Shown here: positions 17,222 through 25,672 of the stretch, in pieces
Numbering within the stretch: the first letter of the stretch is position 1
Layout: every line of letters begins with the position of its first letter
Assembly: GCA_963732585.1 (NCBI GenBank)
Contig: CAVSZY010000003.1
Coordinates: forward strand, 248,001 to 312,000
Origin: WLMZ01 sp963732585
GTDB lineage: Bacteria > Actinomycetota > Acidimicrobiia > Acidimicrobiales > Ilumatobacteraceae
Direction of reading: 5' to 3'
DNA length: 64,000 nucleotides
Program-made: the position numbers and the translations under genes
The notes under the pieces: model-generated
What the model was told of the DNA's origin: nothing
The model's database searches: none
The model's input: only the letters and a program-made list of their open reading frames with translations

Positions 17222-17653
17222 TTGGTTGTGATGACGTTGCCTTCAGATGATGGTGAGCAAGTTATGTTGAGGCCGGGTATCCGGCGTCATAGCAAGGAGT
17301 TCAAGGAACGGGTCGTGGCCGAGTATGACCTGTTGCCGAAGCAGAACGGTGAGCGTGGTTCGTTCTTGCGTGCCCACAGCTTGGGTCGGCATCAGATCTC
17401 GGTGTGGCGTTCGCAGCAGGCCGGCCAGATGGCTGATCGGGCGGCGGGTAAGACTGGTCGGGTGAGTGCTTCTCGCCGTCCGAAACGAACAGCGGACCAG
17501 ATCGAGATTGAACGGCTGGTGAAGCAGAACGCCAGGCTGCAAGCCGAGCTGGCGCGTACGAGGTTGACGTTGGAGATCACGGGAAAAGCACACGCGCTCT
17601 TGGAGATGTTCTCGGAGAGCGCGGCGGGCGAGTCAGAGCACAAGCGATCCTGA
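17222..17653 (+). CDS. IS3-family transposase subunit A (OrfA)
   Basis: Up to 143 aa. After a variable start the protein has an HTH of the IS3 OrfA kind ('GIRRHSKEFKERVVAEYDLL', then 'SFLRAHSLGRHQISVWRSQQ') and a leucine-zipper-like helix, 'IEIERLVKQNARLQAELART', used for multimerisation. It ends at TGA 17651-17653, sharing one base with the ATG of OrfB. Many IS3 elements fuse OrfA and OrfB by -1 frameshifting; here the stop/start overlap suggests coupled re-initiation as an alternative. A later start (17264, 'MLRPGIRRHS') is also possible. Confidence 0.82.
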   Translation: MVVMTLPSDDGEQVMLRPGIRRHSKEFKERVVAEYDLLPKQNGERGSFLRAHSLGRHQISVWRSQQAGQMADRAAGKTGRVSASRRPKRTADQIEIERLVKQNARLQAELARTRLTLEITGKAHALLEMFSESAAGESEHKRS

Positions 17654-18654
17654 TGGCCCTGTTCACAGAGCTTGCTGTTGTGGTCGGTGTGCGTCGCGCC
17701 TCAACCATTTCTGGTGTGTCCCGCTCCGCGCATTACCGCAAGCTGCGCCCACAGCAGTTCGGGCCGCGGCGTCCACGCTCGAGCCCGGTCAACGCCTTGT
17801 CGTCGGAACAGACGGCCGAGGTGTTGGCGGTGTTGCGGTCAACAGAGTTTTGCGAATCGGCCCCGGCTCAGGTATGGGCACGACTATTGGATCGGGGCGT
17901 GTATCTGTGCTCGATCGCCACGATGTACCGCATTCTGAGGGTCGTTGGCGAGGTTGGCGACCGGCGTCGCCAGCGCACCCATCCGGCAGCCAAGAAACCT
18001 GAGTTGTGCGCCCGACGACCGCTCGAGGTGTGGTCGTGGGACATCACCAAACTCCGTACGAACACCCGCGGGAAATATTTCGAGTTGTATGTGATCATCG
18101 ATATCTACTCCAGGTTCGTGGTCGGCTGGACCGTGGCCGAACACGAGTCCGGCCGACACGCGAAGAACTTCATCGCTCGCACCTACCGCACCCATGGCGT
18201 CAAGCCGGGCGAGTTGACATTGCATTCCGATCGTGGCGCGTCGATGACATCCAAAACCGTCGCGGAGCTCCTCGTGGACCTCGGTGTGGACCGGTCACTC
18301 AACCGGCCTCACACCTCGAATGACAATCCGTACTCCGAAGCCGCGTTCAAAACGTTGAAGTACTGCCCGGCGTTCCCCGACCGTTTCGACAGCATCCATC
18401 ACGCCCGCCGGTTCTGCACCAAGTTCTTCGAGTACTACAACCATCAGCACTACCATTCCGGCATCGCCTTGCTCACTCCAGCAACCGTTCACCACGGCCG
18501 TGTCCGCAACGTTCAAGCCGCCCGAGCCCGCGTCCTCAACAACGCCTACACGACGCATCCCGAACGATTCTCACGCCGACCCCGACCCCTACGACTGCCC
18601 ACCCGGGCATGGATCAACGACCCCTCCCGGGAAGCCAAAATCAAAACCAGCTAA
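17653..18654 (+). CDS. IS3-family transposase subunit B (OrfB, DDE integrase)
   Basis: A 333-aa, uninterrupted protein. The N-terminal HTH_21 region ('SEQTAEVLAVLRSTEFCESA', 'VYLCSIATMYRILRVVGEV') is followed by an rve integrase core. The DDE residues are in 'EVWSWDITKLRTNTRG' (D), 'LTLHSDRGASMTSKTV' (D) and 'NPYSEAAFKTLKYCPAFPD' (E). The C-terminal 'FFEYYNHQHYHSGIALLTPA' is a typical IS3 ending. The intact state of both genes and the well-preserved ends suggest this is the youngest insertion in the nest. Confidence 0.92.
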   Translation: MALFTELAVVVGVRRASTISGVSRSAHYRKLRPQQFGPRRPRSSPVNALSSEQTAEVLAVLRSTEFCESAPAQVWARLLDRGVYLCSIATMYRILRVVGEVGDRRRQRTHPAAKKPELCARRPLEVWSWDITKLRTNTRGKYFELYVIIDIYSRFVVGWTVAEHESGRHAKNFIARTYRTHGVKPGELTLHSDRGASMTSKTVAELLVDLGVDRSLNRPHTSNDNPYSEAAFKTLKYCPAFPDRFDSIHHARRFCTKFFEYYNHQHYHSGIALLTPATVHHGRVRNVQAARARVLNNAYTTHPERFSRRPRPLRLPTRAWINDPSREAKIKTS

Positions 18655-19419
18655 AAGATCCCACTGGTCCCAAATCCCTTGACAATTACCGCATGCCGCC
18701 AACGATCCCTCAGACACTGGCGCGCCGAACAGCACGTCCATTGCTTCATGGGCTCGTTCGAGCGGGATGTGTTGGCAGATCATCAGATACACCGCGACTG
18801 CTTTGACCCGCGGTCCCCAACACACCGCAGCGGTTGCGTGCGGCGGGAAACTGGCCGTGGTGATCTGCCCGCATCGGCAGCGTCGCTGCTCGACGACATG
18901 ATCTGTGACGATCAGGCGGGGTTCGGGAATATCGAGCACCTGACGGCATTGCTCGCCGACCACCGGTGCATCGCCAAGATCAGCCGAACAACCCCGACAA
19001 CACTGGGGTTGGTAGCGAACGGTGCTGTCAGCGCAACGGCGCGGCAATGTCGAACCAGGCGCCCCGGGCTGCTTGCCCGGTGCACGCGTCACACCACCAG
19101 CATCGGCGAGGGCCTGCTTGCGGGCCTCACGTTCGGCCGCGCGTCGTTGGCGACGATCACGCCCATCTCGCGACGGCGGCAACGACGAATTCCCAGAATC
19201 CTTCGACTCGAGCCGGGCTTCCAACTCGACGATCCGCGCCAGCAACGTCTCGACCCTGGCCATCAACTCGACATTCGTCGCGGTCAACTCGACGTTCAAC
19301 GCCTCCAACGCAGCGACTCGGGCCTCCAGCAACACAGCCCAACGATACCACTCCCCACCGCGAACAATCACGGCATTCACACACTTACCCGCGAAACACC
19401 CGACCACCTGAGTGCTTAC

Positions 19420-19480
19420 ATTCGTAGCGAGCGTTCGGCGTCATTGTTGGTTGCTGGTATGCGGGTGTCATCGAGCAGTC
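19420..19480 (-). mobile_element. IS66 remnant A, internal fragment
   Basis: Sixty bases identical or nearly so to 16484-16544 of the inner IS66, beginning with the target duplicate ATTCGTAG. It is the other side of the older IS66 copy, cut off after 19480 where the toxin remnant begins. Confidence 0.8.
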
Positions 19481-19665
19481 TGAATGACGAGAAGTTCGTC
19501 GTCAGCGAGTACGAGGGCGATGAGTTCGAGCAGATTTGCCAGATTGATCAGGCCCGATGATCAGGATCTTCGTTGGTTCGGAGTCGGGGTCGAGGTCGGC
19601 AATGGCGATGCTGTTCTCGAACGCATGTGTCGAACATGCCGAGATCACGCCGTGAATGGATGCCG
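19481..19665 (-). pseudogene. Second, truncated copy of the BrnT-like toxin
   Basis: Closely related to 11983-12165 over about 180 bases. The readable part is 'THAFENSIAIADLDPDSEPT' followed by 'KILIIGPDQSG'; one extra A near 19539 then shifts the frame, after which 'LLELIALVLADDELLVI' appears. The C-terminal end is missing because the IS66 remnant starts at 19480. Its extra base is not at the same place as in the first copy, so the two lesions arose independently. No antitoxin remains next to it. Confidence 0.6.
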
Positions 19666-19800
19666 ACCAAGACCGTCGTTCGGTGGACGGAGTACCTGCT
19701 CGCCAGTCGCTCGATCGTGCGGCCAGCGAAGCGATCTCCTGCCAGTCCGCAAACCTCTTGGCGGGCTTGGACGCAGAGACGTTACCGAAGTCGCAATCCT
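19666..19800 (-). pseudogene. HTH-family fragment (copy 4)
   Basis: Encodes 'AGRTIERLASRYSVHRTTVL', nearly the same as 'AGRTIEQLSRQFLVHRTTVM' in the intact tandem-HTH protein at 5855-6337. Neither a start nor the second HTH is present, and it runs straight into the toxin remnant. It is a fourth trace of this family in the window. Confidence 0.55.
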
Positions 19801-19843
19801 CCAACTGTGCGTCTGATGCGCCCTGGAGATGTACACTTCGGCG

Positions 19844-20107
19844 ATGGACGTTGCAGTCACCGAACTGAGGGCGCACCTCGGCCAATGGATCGATGCCGCA
19901 CGTGATGGCGCCGATATTGTCATCACCGATCGGGGGACACCGGTCGCCCGAATCGTCGCCCTCGAATCCACGTCGATTCTCGATCGCCTCACCGAACAAG
20001 GCGTGATCAGTCGGCCAACTTCCTCGACGCGGCCAGGCGCTGGTGGTCGACGACGTCCGTCGCCGAAGCGTCCGGTCGCCGACATTGTCGAGGCGCAGCG
20101 TCGCTGA
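19844..20107 (+). CDS. vapB: Phd/YefM-type antitoxin (VapB role)
   Basis: An 87-aa protein starting at ATG 19844 (MDVAVTELRAHLGQWIDAAR), the standard Phd/YefM opening, followed by 'GADIVITDRGTPVARIVALE', the second half of the DNA-binding fold. The C-terminal third is basic, disordered and probably wraps the toxin. An upstream ATG-like start at 19829 lies within TGTACACT, which resembles a promoter -10 element, so transcription may begin only a few bases before the start. Two bases separate it from the vapC start. It should neutralise the downstream PIN RNase and repress the operon. Confidence 0.82.
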   Translation: MDVAVTELRAHLGQWIDAARDGADIVITDRGTPVARIVALESTSILDRLTEQGVISRPTSSTRPGAGGRRRPSPKRPVADIVEAQRR

Positions 20108-20109
20108 TC

Positions 20110-20543
20110 GTGGCACTCGTCTATTTCGATTCCAGCGCTCTCGTCAAACTCGTGCTCGATGAGAGCGGGTCGGAGATCGCCGCCGCGCTCTGGAACGGAT
20201 GCGATGCTGCGCTGTCGAGTCGACTGGCCTACCCCGAGGTGTGTGCAGCCCTCGCCGCAGCCGGTCGTAACCACGACTTGACCAAAGCAGAGGCGGCCGC
20301 TGCTGGCGCTGAATGGGAAACGTTCTGGGCGTCGATGCGCCACGTCGAATTGTCGGCCGAGGTCGAGCGAGGTGCGGGCGAACTGGCGGTGCTTCATGGC
20401 CTTCGTGGCGCGGATGCCGTGCACCTCGCGAGCCGCGCTGGTACTGGGTTCGACGAATCTCACGGTGGCGGTGTGGGACCGTCGCCTTCACGCTGGCGTC
20501 GTCGCCGCTGGCCTCGCCGTTGCCCCAGCCGCCATCGGCTGAA
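20110..20543 (+). CDS. vapC: PIN-domain toxin ribonuclease (VapC), one frameshift
   Basis: Starts at GTG 20110 with 'ALVYFDSSALVKLVLDE', carrying the first catalytic Asp of PIN domains. 'RLAYPEVCAALAAAGR' contains the conserved Glu, and 'LRGADAVHLAS' the third acid. An extra C near 20434 then pushes the frame into a long arginine-rich tail (stop at 20661). In the alternative frame 'ALVLGSTNLTVAVWDRRLHA' supplies the final catalytic Asp ('WD') and the natural end at 20543. About 144 aa when restored, normal for VapC. Cleaves RNA, usually tRNA or rRNA, when VapB is degraded. Confidence 0.78.
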
Positions 20544-20645
20544 CCCCTCGACTCGTCGTATTCAGGCAGCGGCTCCTGCGCTCGCCTCAAAAGTCGGCCG
20601 GACGCAGTCCAGCACGGTCCCGACTGCCCTCGAGAGACGGCGGCC

Positions 20646-22734
20646 TCATGGCAACTGGTGAAGGACCACCGGCAACACAGCGGACGCGCCGGCGTCGCGC
20701 AGCAATCCGGCGGCGACGGTCATCGTCCAGCCGGAGCGGTAGGTGTCGTCGACCAGAAACACGGCCCCGTTGGGGATCGGCACCGTTGGATCGAGCGACA
20801 ACCCACCAAACAGTGCGCTGACCCGTGCCGCCGAGGCCGCGTCGGCGGGAGGCCGGGGCCCGTGACATTTCAACGCGTCGATCACCGCCAGGTTGCCAAC
20901 CCCGCCAAGGTGCTCGGCGATCGCCCGAACCAGCTGCGGGCGCGTCCGCGAGGGCATCGGCACAATCGCCACCGGACGTTGTGCCCACTGCGTGCGCCAA
21001 TGACGCAACATGTCGACCAACCCGTCGGCCAGCTCGCCCGGCAGCGCACCATCACGGCCGGCCAGGCGCGACAGCGCATCGGTCCAACCGGGATCGTCAG
21101 CAAAGGCCAGCGCCCGCCCCGGGTCGCAGCCGACAATCCGACCCTTGCGTCCGGCGATCCCGCTCGGCCACAGCTTGCGCGGCTCCAAGACCACCGACTC
21201 GCCTCGGGCAAAGGTCTTGGCCCGCTGCACCAACTCACTCGCCGGTGTCGCTCCAGGATCGGGCAGCACACCGGTGCACACCGAGCAGCGCCCGCACGGA
21301 CTCGGCTCAGGATCATCGAGAGCCAGTTGCAGAAAGCGCATCAGGCACCCCGCCCCAGCGGCATAGCTGCGCATCAACTCGGCCTCGCCGCGGCGCATCG
21401 TCCGCAACGCCGACCACTTCTCCTCATCGTGCACATAGGTCTTGCCCGTCGCGCTCCATTGCTGCCCGCTACGCACGACGACCTCCTCGGCTGCCAGCAA
21501 CTTCAGCAACCCCTCCAGCCGCCCGCGACGCAACCCCGTCACCTGCTCGATCGTCGCCTGGCTGGCACCGACCGCTCGGCCATCATCATCAACAGCTGCG
21601 AGCGCCGCCAGCACCTTGGCAACGTGATCGGGATTGGGAATCGTCGCCGTGGCGAAGTACTCCCAGATCGGCTCATCGGCGGGGGAGGGCAACAACACCG
21701 CCAGCGCATCATCGAGCGCCCTGCCAGCCCGCCCAACCTGTTGGTAGTAGGCCACCGGCGACGCAGGCGAACCGACATGAATACAAAAGGCCAGGTCAGG
21801 CTTATCGTAACCCATGCCGAGCGCCGAGGTGGCGACCACCGCCTTCAAGCGGTTGTCACGCAACTCGTTCTCCACCCGCAAGCGTTCCTCGGTGTCGAGG
21901 CGCCCGGAGTAGGCGGCGACGCTCAACCCCAAAGAACTCAAGAAACCGGCCAGGCGATCGGCTTCGGCGACGGTCAACACGTAGACGATTCCCGAACCAT
22001 CGAGACGGGTGAGCGCATCGGCGACCCACGCCCAACGCTGCAACGAGTCGAGCCCCGGCACCACTGCGAGACGCAGCGACGTGCGCGCCAAACTGCCGCG
22101 AAAGGTCGCGCGTCCCGTCGCCCAGTTGTGAGGCGACGTCGGCGGTCACACGGGCATTCGCCGTCGCCGTGGTGGCCAACACGGGCGTGTCGGCGCTCAA
22201 GGTCAGCAGGTGTCGGGCGAGGCGTAGATAGTCGGGGCGAAAGTCGAATCCCCAATCGGAGATGCAGTGGGCCTCATCGATCACCACCATCCCTGTGCGG
22301 GCCAACAGGTCGGGGAGGCGGGCGGCGAAGCGAGAGTTACCGAGGCGTTCCGGCGAGACGAGCAGCACATCGAGGCGGTCGTTAGCGATCGCCGCCAAGG
22401 CGTCATCCCAGGCCTCGATGTTGGTCGAGTTGATCGTTGCGGCGCGTAATCCGGCCCGTTCGGCGGCCGTCACCTGATCACGCATCAACGCCAGCAACGG
22501 CGAAACCACCAGGGTGAACCCGCCGCCAGCGGCGCGCAACGCCGAGGTCGCTGCCCAATACACCGCCGACTTGCCCCACCCGGTGGCCTGCACGACCAAC
22601 ACCCGGGAGCGATCGCTGACCAGCGCCCGCACCGCCTCACGTTGGTCATCGCGGGCCCGAGCCTGGGGACCGGCCAGCGCATGGAGCACCCGGTCGAGGT
22701 GCTCGTCGGCAAAGGCAGGATCGGTCGGGGTCAC
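20646..22734 (-). CDS. RecQ-family DNA helicase with a C-terminal phosphoribosyltransferase-like domain, one frameshift
   Basis: About 695 aa when one extra base near 22107 is removed. The N-terminal part has Walker A 'VVQATGWGKSAVYW' and Walker B 'VVIDEAHCISDWGFDFRPDY' (DEAH), with 'LATTATANARVTADV' (motif III). The second helicase domain contains 'SGIVYVLTVAEADRLAGFLS' and 'GYDKPDLAFCIHVGSPASPV', then 'QQVGRAGRALDD' (motif VI). A Cys cluster ('GCLMRFLQ', 'PCGRCSVC') is the zinc site. The end, 'FLVDDTYRSGWTMTVAAGLL', is a PRPP-loop-type signature of ComF/phosphoribosyltransferases. This fusion is known in actinobacterial RecQ proteins; the role of the added domain is uncertain. An antisense frame of similar length exists and is not a gene. 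Confidence 0.85.
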
Positions 22735-22932
22735 CTCGGGAATCTACCGGGGCACCGGTCGCCACCATTAGCCTCGCGGCAATGAGTCCCGCAGCAACCA
22801 CCGCACTCGACCCGGCGGCTCTCGGTTCGTCGACGGACGTGCACCAACTATCTGCTGGCGCGCAAACCGATCGGCTGAACGGCGACGGAATCCGTCAACA
22901 CAGCGCGTAATCTTGGCGACTGTGACCAGAGC

Positions 22933-24120
22933 ATGCGACCGGAGCCGACCTTGAGCCGCGGCCCGCTCGACGGCATCACCGTCGTCAGCATGGAACAAGC
23001 GGTGGCCGCTCCCTACGCAACCCGCCAACTCGCCGACCTCGGCGCCCGCGTGATCAAGATCGAACGCCCCGGCACCGGCGACTTCACCCGCGACTACGAC
23101 CAGAGCGTCCACGGCCAGTCGAGCTATTTCGTGTGGCTCAATCGCTCCAAGGAGTCATTGGTGCTCGACGCCAAAACCGAACGCGGCAGCGACATCGTCC
23201 ACCGCCTACTAGCCACCGCCGACGTCTTCGTGCAGAACCTCGGCCCGGGCGCAACAGCTCGCCTCGGCCTCGATGCCGCTACTCTGCAACCGCTCTACCC
23301 GCGCCTCATCGTCTGCGACATGTCCGGCTACGGCAGTACCGGCCCGTGGGCCGATCGCAAGGCCTACGACCTGCTGGTGCAATGCGAGGCCGGCCTGGTT
23401 TCGCTGACCGGCACACCCGACACACCCTCGCGGGCGGGGATCTCCATCGCCGACATCGCTGCGGGCATGTACGCCTACTCCGGCATCCTGACCGCCCTCT
23501 ATCAGCGGGCCACCAGCGGCGTGGTCAGCGGCGTGCGCGTCGCCTTGTTCGAAGCACTCGCCGAATGGATGGGCTCGCCCGCCTATTACACCCGCTATGG
23601 CGGCACACAGCCCCCACGGGTCGGCGCCGAACACGCCACGATCGCGCCCTATGGGCCGTACGAAACCGGCGACGGTTCGACGGTGCTGCTCAGTGTGCAA
23701 AACGAGCGTGAATGGGTGTCGTTCTGTGAGGTCGTGCTCGGTGACGTAGCGGTGGCCAGCGACGATCGTTTCGCCACCGGCTCGCTGCGGGTCACCAATC
23801 GCGGTGAACTCAACGCCTTGATCAATCAGCGGATGGGCCGCTTGACCATCGACCAAGCGGTCGCCTTGCTCGACGAGGCACGCATCGCCAACGCCCAGTT
23901 GCGCACCGTCGCCGAATTCCTCGATCATCCTTCGCTGCGCGCTCGCGAGCGTTGGCGCACGGTCGACACCCCCGGCGGACAGATCGATGCCCTCATCCCG
24001 CCGGTCGACCTCGATGGTGTGCACGCGAACATGGGCGCCGTGCCAGCCCTCGGCGAGCACACCGCCCGCATCCTTGCCGAACTCGGCATCGACGACCCCA
24101 CATCTAAGGTCATGAGCTGA
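22933..24120 (+). CDS. CaiB/BaiF-family CoA-transferase (class III)
   Basis: A 395-aa class III CoA-transferase, full length. The start has the family signature 'GPLDGITVVSMEQAVAAPYA', 'RQLADLGARVIKIERPGTGD' and 'FVWLNRSKESLVLD'. 'DRKAYDLLVQCEAGLVSLTG' contains the catalytic Asp (YDxxxQ). Later 'GISIADIAAGMYAYSGILTA' and 'PPRVGAEHATIAPYGPYETG' are also conserved. It exchanges CoA between a carboxylic acid and an acyl-CoA; the substrate cannot be told from sequence. Its TGA overlaps the ATG of the acyl-CoA dehydrogenase gene by one base, so both probably act in one acid-degradation pathway. Confidence 0.9.
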   Translation: MRPEPTLSRGPLDGITVVSMEQAVAAPYATRQLADLGARVIKIERPGTGDFTRDYDQSVHGQSSYFVWLNRSKESLVLDAKTERGSDIVHRLLATADVFVQNLGPGATARLGLDAATLQPLYPRLIVCDMSGYGSTGPWADRKAYDLLVQCEAGLVSLTGTPDTPSRAGISIADIAAGMYAYSGILTALYQRATSGVVSGVRVALFEALAEWMGSPAYYTRYGGTQPPRVGAEHATIAPYGPYETGDGSTVLLSVQNEREWVSFCEVVLGDVAVASDDRFATGSLRVTNRGELNALINQRMGRLTIDQAVALLDEARIANAQLRTVAEFLDHPSLRARERWRTVDTPGGQIDALIPPVDLDGVHANMGAVPALGEHTARILAELGIDDPTSKVMS

Positions 24121-25283
24121 TGCCTGCGTTGAGCGATATCGAACAGTTGATTGTCGACACGGTGCGCGACTTCGTCGATCGCGATGTCCGCCCGCTGGTG
24201 CGTGACATGGAACACGCCAACGAATACCCGGAGCAGATGATCGAGCAGATGAAGCAGCTCGGCATCTTCGGCCTGGCGATCCCTGCCGAGCACGGCGGCA
24301 ATGCGGTGACGATGCCCTGCTACGTGCGCATCACCGAGGAACTGGCCAGGGGCTGGATGAGCCTCGCCGGGGCAATGGGCGGCCACACGGTGGTCGCCAA
24401 GCTGTTGCTCAGCTTCGGCACCCCCGAACAACAAGCGCATGTATCTGCCGCGCATGGCCACCGGCGAGGTGCGGGCAACGATGGCGCTTGACCGAACCGG
24501 GTGGCGGCTCCGACCTGCAGGCAATGCGCACCGTTGCCGCGCTCGACGGCGACGAATTCGTGGTCAACGGATCGAAGACGTGGATCACCAACGCTCGCCG
24601 CTCGCGGGCTGATCGCGCTGCTGTGCAAGACCGACCCGGCGGCGCAGCCGAAACACCGCGGCATCAGCATCCTGCTGGTCGAGCACGGGCCCGGTCTGAC
24701 CGTCTCCCGGGATCTGCCCAAGCTCGGTTACAAGGGCGTGGAGAGCTGCGAACTGATCTTCGAGGACTTCCGCACCCCGGCATCGTCGCTGCTCGGCGGC
24801 ACACCCGGTGCAGGGTTTCGCGCAGATGATGAAGGGTCTGGAGACCGGCCGCATCCAGGTGGCCTCCCGCGCCCTCGGCGTCGCCCAGGCCGCGCTTCGA
24901 CGACGCGCTGCGCTACGCGCAGGATCGGGAGTCGTTCGGCAAGCCGATCTGGAAGCACCAAGTCGATCGGCAACTACCTGGCCAACATGGCCACCAAGCT
25001 CACCGCCGCCCGCCAGCTCACCCTGTACGCCGCCGAACGCTACGACTCCGGCGAGCGCTGCGACATGGAAGCCGGCATGGCCAAGCTGTTCGCCTCGGAG
25101 ACGGCGATGGAGGTCGCTCTCGACGCCATCCGCATCCACGGCGGCTACGGCTACTCCACCGAGTTCGACGTCGAGCGCTACTTCCGCGACGCACCGCTGA
25201 TGATCGTCGGCGAGGGCACCAACGAGATCCAACGCAACGTCATCGCCCAGCAACTCGTCGATCGCGGCGGTCTGCCGCGCTAA
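24120..25283 (+). CDS. Acyl-CoA dehydrogenase, broken by six single-base insertions
   Basis: Coupled to the CoA-transferase gene (TGATG). Conserved parts appear in alternating frames: 'LGIFGLAIPAEHGGNAVTMP', 'MYLPRMATGEVRATMAL', 'TEPGGGSDLQAMRTV' (FAD/substrate contact), 'GSKTWITNA', 'RGISILLVEHGPGLTVSRDL', 'GFAQMMKGLETGRIQVASRA', 'YAQDRESFGKPIWKHQ' and 'IHGGYGYSTEFDVERYFRDA', then 'GTNEIQRNVIAQQLV'. Restoring the order needs one base removed near each of 24432, 24489, 24602, 24810, 24895 and 24961; six removals bring the end back to the starting frame. The result would be about 385 aa, the usual size. All six are insertions, which looks like sequence error in one read-poor patch, but decay cannot be ruled out. 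Confidence 0.75.
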
Positions 25284-25293
25284 TCAACCTGCG

Positions 25294-25599
25294 TTACTCG
25301 CCCTTAACCGCCATGCCGGTGAGCACGACGGCGTTCGATTCGGCGGCGGCCAGGCGAAGCGGCAGCGCGGCCTGGTAGGTGGAAGAGTCGTACCACTCGT
25401 GAGCCTTCTCCACCGACTCGAATTCGAGCATCACCGTGCGGTCGCCGTGCCATGAACCTTCGACCACTTCGGTGGGGGCGCCGAAACTGAGCACCTTCGC
25501 GCCGAACTCGATCATCGACGGAAACGCTGCGGCGCCATAGGCCTTCATGCCCTCGGCGTCGTGGATGGCTTCGGTGACGATGACATATCCCTTGGGCAT
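25294..25599 (-). CDS. DUF1330-family protein
   Basis: A 101-aa protein starting at ATG 25599, with GAGGAA 6 bases upstream. It begins 'MPKGYVIVTEAIHDAEGMKA' and continues 'YGAAAFPSMIEFGAKVLSFG', 'GSWHGDRTVMLEFESVEKAH' and 'EWYDSSTYQAALPLR', which is the DUF1330 ferredoxin-like alpha/beta (dimeric barrel) fold. Members are soluble and their biochemical role is not established. It faces the acyl-CoA dehydrogenase gene, with 10 bases between their stops. No operon partner is evident. Confidence 0.88.
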   Translation of the reverse strand: MPKGYVIVTEAIHDAEGMKAYGAAAFPSMIEFGAKVLSFGAPTEVVEGSWHGDRTVMLEFESVEKAHEWYDSSTYQAALPLRLAAAESNAVVLTGMAVKGE

Positions 25600-25672
25600 T
25601 GTTGTTCCTCGCATCTCGTGGTTTCGCGGGCGACGCTACTTGCACTCAAGCCGGTTGTGATTACTCGGACGG

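Larger units (their letters stand above)
17178..18672 (+). mobile_element. IS3-family insertion sequence inside the IS66 transposase gene
   Basis: About 1.5 kb. The left end reads TGAGACCACTGG and the right end, on the opposite strand, TGGGACCAGTGG, with two mismatches in 12. Both open reading frames are intact. I could not find a clear 3-4-bp target duplication, so the exact ends may be off by a few bases. Confidence 0.8.
16320..19380 (-). pseudogene. IS66-family transposase, split by an IS3 element
   Basis: The N-terminal part runs from about GTG 19380 to 18673. It has a coiled coil ('LEARVAALEALNVELTATNV'), 'SGNSSLPPSRDG' (the IS66 N-terminal signature), the zinc finger 'CCRGCSADLG' with 'VEQRRCRCGQITTASFP', and 'KAVAVYLMICQHIPLERAHE'. 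The C-terminal part runs from 17177 to 16320: 'VVCADETPIRVGTGTGSVHT' (first catalytic D), 'NGVIMHDGYHVYD' (second D) and 'ATNNDAERSLRMCKLHDKIA' (the E). Joining the two across the IS3 keeps the frame. As it stands it cannot be translated in one piece. The stop codon lies within the terminal repeat. Confidence 0.85.
16312..19419 (-). mobile_element. IS66-family element B, itself interrupted by an IS3 element
   Basis: Ends are GTAAGCACTCAGGTGGTGGG (16312) and, on the opposite strand from 19419, GTAAGCACTCAGGTGGTCGG. Without the inserted IS3 (17178-18672) it is about 1.6 kb with one transposase gene and no tnpA/tnpB, like the ISBst12 subgroup. It sits inside a copy of the same element, flanked by ATTCGTAG. 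Confidence 0.85.

Noticed and set aside
20313..22385. A 690-codon open frame on the plus strand
   Set aside because: It is fully antisense to the RecQ gene, has arginine/proline-rich composition and no domain; the minus strand shows clear helicase motifs.
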